Shown here: positions 58,677 to 64,000 of the stretch, piece by piece
How positions within the stretch are numbered: position 1 is the stretch's first letter
Layout: every line of letters starts with the position of its first letter
From: JAGVIE01 sp964520905
GTDB lineage: Bacteria; Bacteroidota; Ignavibacteria; UBA10030; SZUA-254
Direction of reading: 5' to 3'
Assembly (NCBI GenBank): GCA_964520905.1
Contig: CAZFQL010000010.1
Span: 98,423 to 162,422, forward strand
DNA: 64,000 bases
The notes under the pieces: model-generated
Told to the model about the DNA's origin: nothing
The model's input: only the letters and a program-made list of their open reading frames with translations
Database searches by the model: none
Made by a program: the position numbers and the translations under genes

Positions 58677-59681
58677 ATGAAAAAGATTCGCTTGGGCGTG
58701 GTTGGTCTTGGATGGGTATCGCAGATTTTTCACCTTCCGATTCTCACGAAGTGTGATGACGTTGAAGTTGTAGCAGTGTGTGACAAAGATAAATCCCGCG
58801 TGCGTATGATTGCCGACCGTTTCGGTATCAAGGAAGTCTACACCGATTACGAAATGATGCTCAAGCAAGCTGAGATCGATGTCGTTGACATCTGCACAAG
58901 CACCGATACGCATTTGCCGATAACCATAGCGGCTCTTGAATCCGGCAAGGATGTTTTTGTTGAAAAACCAATAGCCCGTAAATACACAGAAGCATTACAA
59001 ATGGCTGAGAAAGCGAAGGAGCTAAAACGCAAGTTGATGGTCGGTATGAATAATCGCTTCAGACCCGACACGATGATTCTGAAAAGCTTTATTGAAAAGG
59101 GCGAAGTCGGGAAAATATTTTTTGTTAAAGCAGGCTGGTTAAAAAAATTATCCGCTGACAATAAATGGCTGACGCAGAAAGATAAATCGGGCGGGGGAGT
59201 ATTTCTCGATCTTGGAATCGTTATGTTGGATTTGATTTTATGGATGCTCGGTTTCCCCCCCGTTCAGAGAGTCAGCGCAAAAATGTATATGCACAAAACA
59301 AAGAGCGTCGAGGATTCATGCATTATATTTGCCGAGATGAAGTATGGTATTTCTCTTGTGTTAGAGACAAGCTGGTCATACCAATGCGCCCAGGATTTTT
59401 TCTATTGCGATTTTTTCGGCTCAGAAGGCAGTGCGATGATAAATCCTCTGCGAATTCATAAGCAATTACACGGGAACTTAGTAAACGTAACGCCGGTCAA
59501 GATGGAACCTCCTCTTAATGTCTTGAGGAAAAGCTACGAGAATGAATTGAAACATTTTATCGGCGCCGCGCGGGGACTTCACACGGTTATCTCGACCGGA
59601 GATGAAGCCGTTCAGCGAATGAAAGTTGTTGAAGCGATTTACCAATCTGCAGCAAAAGGCAAAGAGATAATAATAAAATGA
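58677..59681 (+). CDS. Gfo/Idh/MocA-family oxidoreductase
   Basis: 334 aa. Rossmann motif GVVGLGWVSQIFHLP, VCDKDKSR and the family's EKP (KDVFVEKPIAR), then a C-terminal dimerisation domain with GGGVFLDLGIVMLDLILWMLG. NAD(P)-dependent sugar or inositol-type dehydrogenase; substrate unknown. GGAG about 10 bases before the ATG; stop overlaps the next start (ATGA). Confidence 0.92.
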   Translation: MKKIRLGVVGLGWVSQIFHLPILTKCDDVEVVAVCDKDKSRVRMIADRFGIKEVYTDYEMMLKQAEIDVVDICTSTDTHLPITIAALESGKDVFVEKPIARKYTEALQMAEKAKELKRKLMVGMNNRFRPDTMILKSFIEKGEVGKIFFVKAGWLKKLSADNKWLTQKDKSGGGVFLDLGIVMLDLILWMLGFPPVQRVSAKMYMHKTKSVEDSCIIFAEMKYGISLVLETSWSYQCAQDFFYCDFFGSEGSAMINPLRIHKQLHGNLVNVTPVKMEPPLNVLRKSYENELKHFIGAARGLHTVISTGDEAVQRMKVVEAIYQSAAKGKEIIIK

Positions 59682-60466
59682 AAACAAATCCGGTCATTGC
59701 ACTTTTGACCGATTTCGGTGTTGAGGATGGATATGTTGCCTCGATGAAGGCGGTGATTCTTTCACGTGCGCCAAATTGCAGAATCATCGATGTATCGCAT
59801 TCAGTCCAACCTCAGAATATCGATCAGGCTGCATTTCTGCTCTGGAGTTCGTATAAGTATTTCCCCAAGAATACGATTTTCATCTGTATAGTCGATCCGG
59901 GAGTCGGGACGGACAGAAAAATACTATGTGCTGAGGGCGAAGGTTATAAATTTCTTGCACCCGACAACGGTATTCTGAAATTTATTCTCGGTTCGATTAA
60001 GAAAATGAAAATTTATTCCGTGAATAATCCAAAATATTTTTTAACCGATATTAGTTCTACTTTTCATGGCAGGGATATATTCGCGCCTGCTGCCGCTCAT
60101 ATTGTCAATGGTTTAGAGATAAAAAAACTGGGACCTCAAACCACACCGTTGTTTCATGCCGAGCACTTTGTTGAAATATTACCGATAGTGCACGAACGGT
60201 ATCATGGGAAAATTATCAACATAGATCGCTATGGAAATATTATCACTAATTTTCTTTTGAAGGAAAAACCTTCAAGTACGCTTCATCTTAAGGTTGCTCA
60301 GAAGACAATAAATGAATTAGAAGATAATTATGCCAATGCGAACTCAAAAAATCCTTTCATGATAATAGGCAGCGCTAAATTACTTGAGGTTGCTGTTAAA
60401 AACGGAAGTGCATCCCGCATACTTCATCCAAACATTAACCAAGAGATAATTCTGGATATCGATTGA
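59678..60466 (+). CDS. SAM hydroxide adenosyltransferase (DUF62 family)
   Basis: 262 aa. IALLTDFGVEDGYVASMKAVI, DVSHSVQPQNIDQAAFLLW, CIVDPGVGTDRKIL, LAPDNGILKFIL and FHGRDIFAPAAAHI are all characteristic of the family, which hydrolyses S-adenosylmethionine to adenosine and methionine (relatives halogenate SAM). Start overlaps the upstream stop and ribD starts directly after its stop codon. Confidence 0.93.
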   Translation: MKTNPVIALLTDFGVEDGYVASMKAVILSRAPNCRIIDVSHSVQPQNIDQAAFLLWSSYKYFPKNTIFICIVDPGVGTDRKILCAEGEGYKFLAPDNGILKFILGSIKKMKIYSVNNPKYFLTDISSTFHGRDIFAPAAAHIVNGLEIKKLGPQTTPLFHAEHFVEILPIVHERYHGKIINIDRYGNIITNFLLKEKPSSTLHLKVAQKTINELEDNYANANSKNPFMIIGSAKLLEVAVKNGSASRILHPNINQEIILDID

Positions 60467-61576
60467 ATGAAAACTAATCGAACTAATCTTGATGAGCTTT
60501 TCATGATGGAGTGCATTGCGCTTGCAAGGAAAGGCGCCGGGTATGTGAGTCCAAACCCGATGGTAGGCGCGGTGATTGTAAAAGATGGGAAGGTGGTTGG
60601 AAGAGGTTATCATAAACGTTTCGGCGGTCCTCATGCTGAAGTGGAGGCAATCCGCAATGCAAAATCTTCAGTCAGTGGCGCAACAATTTATATCAATCTT
60701 GAGCCGTGCAATTATTATGGCAAAACTCCCCCATGTACCGATTTGATAATCAAGAATAAAATATCGAAAGTCGTAATCGGCAGCAGAGATCCAAATCCGC
60801 TCGTTTCTGGAAAAGGTATTCGCCAGCTTCGTAAATCCGGAATAGAAGTTATTGAAGGGGCGCTTCAAGACGAATGCCGAAAATTAAATGAATCATTTTC
60901 AAAATACATCACAAAGAATTTACCGTTTGTTACGCTCAAGATTGCACAATCACTGGATGGCAAAATCTCTCAGGCAACCAATGCTCAAAGATGGATAACA
61001 AATAAAGCGTCACGAAATCTTGTTCATTTACTTCGTTCGCATTATGACGCTGTTCTGGTCGGCGCAGGAACTGTATTGAAAGATAATCCAAAACTTACAG
61101 TTAGAAATATTCGAGGAAGAAATCCGATCCGGGTAGTAATTGACGGAAATTTTAGAACAGATACCGATGCGAATGTCTTTTCGCCGACTGAGACAAAGAC
61201 TATTCTCTTCACATCCAACAAATCTTCAAAAGCATGTAGAATGAAGGAACTTGCATTACTTGAAAAAGGCATCGAGGTAATTAAATTAAAGACTCAACCG
61301 GACGGAATAATACCGCTGAAAGATATTCTTCGAGAGTTGGCACACCGGGGAGTAGCATCTCTGCTGGTAGAGGGTGGAGCTAAAATATTCAGTTCGTTCA
61401 TCGAACAAAATATAGCGGACAAACTTTATGTATTTATCGGTCCGAAAATATATGGAAAAGGATTGAATGCATTTGAATATCTTACAGCAAAAAATGCGAA
61501 GCATATTCAACTTAAGGATATCTCTGTCATAAATATTGATGACGATCTTTTAATTGAAGCTTATGTAAAGAAATAA
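60467..61576 (+). CDS. ribD: Bifunctional riboflavin biosynthesis deaminase/reductase RibD
   Basis: 369 aa. N-terminal deaminase (1-145): GAGYVSPNPMVGAVIV, zinc site HAEVEA and PCNYYGKTPPC. The usual reading is P-C-S-H-[YH]-G-[RK]-T-P-P-C, so the His next to the first Cys is Tyr here. C-terminal reductase (about 148-369): VTLKIAQSLDGKI, YDAVLVGAGTVLKDNP, LLVEGGAKIFSSFI. Carries out steps 2 and 3 of riboflavin synthesis. ribE follows after 15 bases. Confidence 0.94.
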   Translation: MKTNRTNLDELFMMECIALARKGAGYVSPNPMVGAVIVKDGKVVGRGYHKRFGGPHAEVEAIRNAKSSVSGATIYINLEPCNYYGKTPPCTDLIIKNKISKVVIGSRDPNPLVSGKGIRQLRKSGIEVIEGALQDECRKLNESFSKYITKNLPFVTLKIAQSLDGKISQATNAQRWITNKASRNLVHLLRSHYDAVLVGAGTVLKDNPKLTVRNIRGRNPIRVVIDGNFRTDTDANVFSPTETKTILFTSNKSSKACRMKELALLEKGIEVIKLKTQPDGIIPLKDILRELAHRGVASLLVEGGAKIFSSFIEQNIADKLYVFIGPKIYGKGLNAFEYLTAKNAKHIQLKDISVINIDDDLLIEAYVKK

Positions 61577-61591
61577 TGTTATATTTTAACC

Positions 61592-62233
61592 ATGTTCACA
61601 GGAATTATTGAAGAAATAGGAAAAATTGTCGGTACGGCGAAGAAGGGTGAGGGGATACGATTACTTATTTCTGCGCCAAAATCTGCTCATGAGCTTGAAG
61701 TCAACGACAGCGTTGCAATCAATGGCGTGTGCCAGACCGTGATTTCAAAGAAAGGCGTTTCATTCGAAGTGGAAGCAGTTGAAGAAACCCTGAAGAAAAC
61801 TACTTTCGCTTCGCTGAAGATCGACAATTTAGTAAATCTTGAATTGCCCATGAAATTAAATGACCGATTAGGGGGCCATCTCGTTTTAGGACATGTTGAT
61901 TGTGTCGGAACGATAACGAATATTGATAAACGCGTGAATAGCTGGATATTTAGCATTCGGGTTCCCAAGCAGTTTTTAAAATATACCATACCGATCGGCT
62001 CTCTCGCTATCGATGGGGTTAGCCTGACAATTGCTGAGATGAATGAATCTGATGTTAATGTTTCAATTATTCCTCATACAATGGAAAATACAATTTTCAA
62101 ATCATATAAAGTTGGAGTCACCGTCAATCTCGAGTTTGACATTATCGGAAAATATATCGAGCGGATGAATACTACCGTTTTGCACCCCCAAAATAAATTA
62201 TCTGAAACCGACCTAAGGGAGTCGGGTTATTAA
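61592..62233 (+). CDS. ribE: Riboflavin synthase alpha subunit
   Basis: 213 aa with the two lumazine-binding repeats: MFTGIIEEIG, VAINGVCQTV (first) and GGHLVLGHVDCVGTI, GSLAIDGVSLTIAE (second). Converts two 6,7-dimethyl-8-ribityllumazine molecules into riboflavin. The N-terminal MFTGIIE is part of the active site and fixes the start. Confidence 0.96.
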   Translation: MFTGIIEEIGKIVGTAKKGEGIRLLISAPKSAHELEVNDSVAINGVCQTVISKKGVSFEVEAVEETLKKTTFASLKIDNLVNLELPMKLNDRLGGHLVLGHVDCVGTITNIDKRVNSWIFSIRVPKQFLKYTIPIGSLAIDGVSLTIAEMNESDVNVSIIPHTMENTIFKSYKVGVTVNLEFDIIGKYIERMNTTVLHPQNKLSETDLRESGY

Positions 62234-62238
62234 ATAAT

Positions 62239-62997
62239 ATGGCGCGAAAATTATTTTACAAAGTTATCGATGACGGGAAAAATAAAATCTCCAACTCTGA
62301 CTGGGATTCGGTTCTTCGACTTCAACATTGGTATAATTCTGAATTTATATGGACTGCGGGGAAACTTGGATTCAAAATGTATGTTGTATTCCCGAATACA
62401 GAACAACCTTCAATGGATTTTGAGGATCTTCAAAATATTATTCATCAACGAAGGCAAGAGTTAAGAACCCAGGGATTATCGGATAATGAAACAATCAAGA
62501 AACTTGAATCAGAAGGATTAATCATTGCACAAAAAGGCGGGTACTTTGAAAATTGTATCGCAAGCGGATTCACCCGGGTTGCCGGGAATGAATTCAATGC
62601 ATACTTAGTTTGTGAATTCCTTTTGAAGGTATCGCTTCTACTACCTGAAGCGATCATCGCCGCATATGACGAGGGAAGTTTCGTTAAATCGAAGGAGGTC
62701 AAATTCAAGAATGGAGGTCTCATCCTTAATCTGCATGATAAAACAAGACTATCATTTTATCAGGAGATGATCAACAATCGTCACGTCTTTTCAATCGTTG
62801 ATCCATCGAAATATGATCAGCATCAATCGTATCAAACGATGATATTCAATTTCAATCGACTTGAAATCGAAGAAAAAATAAATATTACTAAGGATTGGAA
62901 TTGGTTAGGATTTGAGAACAATTATGACCGTAACGGTGATGATGTGCAAGGATACGATTTAAACAAAAAAGTATCAAATTTTACTTTAGAATTTTAA
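62239..62997 (+). CDS. Conserved-looking protein of unknown function
   Basis: 252 aa, soluble, no signal peptide. Notable stretches: DSVLRLQHWYNSEFIWTAGKLGFKMYVVFPN and SEGLIIAQKGGYFENCIASGFTRVAGNEFNAYLVCEFLLKVSLLLPEA. Starts 5 bases after ribE and so is probably in the same message. Not a family I recognise. Confidence 0.8.
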   Translation: MARKLFYKVIDDGKNKISNSDWDSVLRLQHWYNSEFIWTAGKLGFKMYVVFPNTEQPSMDFEDLQNIIHQRRQELRTQGLSDNETIKKLESEGLIIAQKGGYFENCIASGFTRVAGNEFNAYLVCEFLLKVSLLLPEAIIAAYDEGSFVKSKEVKFKNGGLILNLHDKTRLSFYQEMINNRHVFSIVDPSKYDQHQSYQTMIFNFNRLEIEEKINITKDWNWLGFENNYDRNGDDVQGYDLNKKVSNFTLEF

Positions 62998-63076
62998 TAA
63001 AAACATCTCTTGAAGTTCGTCAAAAAATTTCTTATCTTTTAGGCGTTTATAATTCATTCATATCAATAGGTTATTT

Positions 63077-63421
63077 ATGTTCGGAATTTTAGTTGCAATT
63101 GTAATTATTGTCAGTATTTTACTCATGATTGTGGTATTAATGCAGTCAAGCAAAGGAGGGGGATTAGCCGGATCATTTGGTGGAAGCCAGGCTGGGACGG
63201 TGTTTGGAGTGCGCCGAACGGCAGACTTCCTCGGTAGAGCTACAACAATTTTGGCAGGTATTTTCATAGTTTTATGCCTTCTAATAAACATTTTCTTTTT
63301 GCCTGGTAAAACGAAGACTGTTGATAGTGTTATACAAAAAGGCAGCAGCCCAACAGCGGCACCTCAACCACTCCCGCCAAGTAATCAACCAGCTTCGAAT
63401 CCACAGCAACAAGGTAAGTAA
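63077..63421 (+). CDS. secG: Preprotein translocase subunit SecG
   Basis: 114 aa. Two membrane helices around VVLMQSSKGGGLAGSFGGSQAGTVFGVRRTADFLGRAT, the conserved cytoplasmic SecG loop, and a Pro/Gln/Ser-rich tail. Part of the SecYEG channel. Upstream, TTG (63010) and TATCTTTT (63033-63040) resemble a Bacteroidota-type -33/-7 promoter, at low confidence. Confidence 0.93.
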   Translation: MFGILVAIVIIVSILLMIVVLMQSSKGGGLAGSFGGSQAGTVFGVRRTADFLGRATTILAGIFIVLCLLINIFFLPGKTKTVDSVIQKGSSPTAAPQPLPPSNQPASNPQQQGK

Positions 63422-63455
63422 TACTAACTGGATTTAACAGATTTTTCAGTCTGAT

Positions 63456-63528
<73 letters not shown>

Positions 63529-63710
63529 CGGTAATTACATGGTAACCTTTCTTCTATTACCTTCTTAAAGGGCATCACTATTTTTTTAAATTTGTTCCTC
63601 AGAGGTTATTCTTCGAATGTCTAAATCTACATTGGGCGGAAAATTTTACAATTAAATGTAATAATTACTTGTCCAATCCAAAATTCTAAGTCATTTCCGC
63701 TATATATATG

Positions 63711-63727
63711 TTGGCATATTCATTGCA
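63711..63727 (+). promoter_or_regulatory. Sigma-54 (RpoN) promoter
   Basis: TTGGCATATTCATTGCA fits the -24/-12 consensus YTGGCAYR-N4-TTGCA, with GG and GC exactly 10 bases apart. The transcript would start near 63738. No protein gene follows before the terminator at 63786. Confidence 0.65.
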
Positions 63728-63785
63728 GTATATATTAACAATTATTGAACTCCTTATAGATTTACAGTTGATTGGTGGATTAGGG

Positions 63786-63816
63786 ACCCTGCTTTGGTGG
63801 CAGGGTTTTTTATTTT
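63786..63816 (+). terminator. Strong rho-independent terminator
   Basis: ACCCTGC-TTTGGTG-GCAGGGT followed by TTTTTATTTT. With the sigma-54 promoter about 50 bases upstream of its stem it would delimit a transcript of about 75 nt. Confidence 0.9.
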
Positions 63817-64000
63817 ATGGCCATAAATTCTTCCCAATCCATGAACTATCATACGCTTTCTAACTGCATACGCTAGAACAATTCATAAAAATATTCTTAT
63901 ATTTCTTATCAAGTAACTGATGTTACGCAAAACTCATTTTTCATCTGATTATGACACAAAGTCCCGTAGGTCACAAAGTGATGGAGACTGTGTAAAAACT

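Larger units (their letters stand above)
63529..64000. other. 472-base stretch without a protein gene
   Basis: From the tRNA to the window end no plausible protein frame is present on either strand. It contains a near-consensus sigma-54 promoter (63711-63727) and a strong terminator (63786-63816), listed separately. The last 180 bases are featureless. Confidence 0.6.

Overview
The window looks like a bacterial chromosome segment from the Bacteroidota / Chlorobiota / Ignavibacteriota branch. This is inferred from AT-rich sequence, many exported proteins whose signal peptides end in S-A-Q, a secreted tricorn protease with propeller domains, a long Fn3-repeat exported protein, bacillithiol-type deacetylase BshB1 and HYC-CC-PP copper proteins. 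No rRNA or phylogenetic marker is present, so this placement is moderate in confidence.

Layout. 1-3.1 kb: start of an exported redoxin, a cobalt/nickel ECF transporter operon (cbiM-cbiQ-cbiO) and a convergent receiver-domain protein. 3.3-10 kb: tricorn protease homologue, a RhuM-family protein and an ABC-2 exporter pair. 10.1-13.2 kb: an accessory block organised like a chromosomal integron cassette array without an integrase. It holds a TIR protein, an Mrr-type nuclease with a possible modified-base reader domain, a PNPOx-fold protein and a broken DUF1579-like gene, separated by attC-like sites and bounded by a 17-bp inverted repeat family and by a remnant of a second ABC permease. 13.2-15.3 kb: UPF0173 hydrolase, a small Cys-containing protein and an exported MEMO-family protein. 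15.3-21.2 kb (minus strand): copper-handling group (CopA ATPase, HMA lipoprotein, Cys-rich exported protein, YHS protein) and the Fn3-repeat exported protein. 21.3-26.2 kb: a histidine ammonia-lyase whose MIO triad is Ala-Cys-Gly, followed by a RAYT transposase between two copies of the lyase gene's 3' end, then a vsr / C5-methyltransferase / restriction-endonuclease operon. 26.3-30.8 kb: gatE and gatD, the amidotransferase otherwise regarded as archaeal, plus an MFS transporter. 31-36.5 kb: B12-binding radical SAM protein, Spy-like protein, outer-membrane barrel, lipoprotein and small cupin/ABM proteins. 36.5-46.8 kb (minus strand): a large copper-efflux operon (CusC, CusB with a C-terminal cupredoxin domain, CusA, DUF2231, free cupredoxin, two Met/His-rich lipoproteins, an HMBD protein). 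47-53.5 kb: an ABC-F ATPase whose 3' end recurs twice downstream next to truncated ORF6N and KilA-N genes, then a PHP-ATPase (TrlF-like) defence protein, an HsdS tail remnant and a Mug-like glycosylase. 53.8-63.5 kb: GIY-YIG-like protein, bshB1, then a housekeeping run xseA-xseB-dxs-oxidoreductase-SAM hydrolase-ribD-ribE-unknown-secG and tRNA-Lys(CTT). The last 0.5 kb has no protein gene but carries a near-consensus sigma-54 promoter followed about 75 bases later by a strong terminator.

Main themes. (1) Copper efflux and sequestration occupy about 14 kb in two clusters. (2) Accessory or defence DNA sits repeatedly just after the 3' end of a conserved gene, and part of that 3' end recurs on the far side of the cargo (hutH, the ABC-F gene and, probably by a different route, the ABC-2 permease). 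(3) The 10-13 kb block shows the cassette-by-cassette R'/R'' complementarity expected of integron gene cassettes. These are the parts most worth following up. No CRISPR array was seen.
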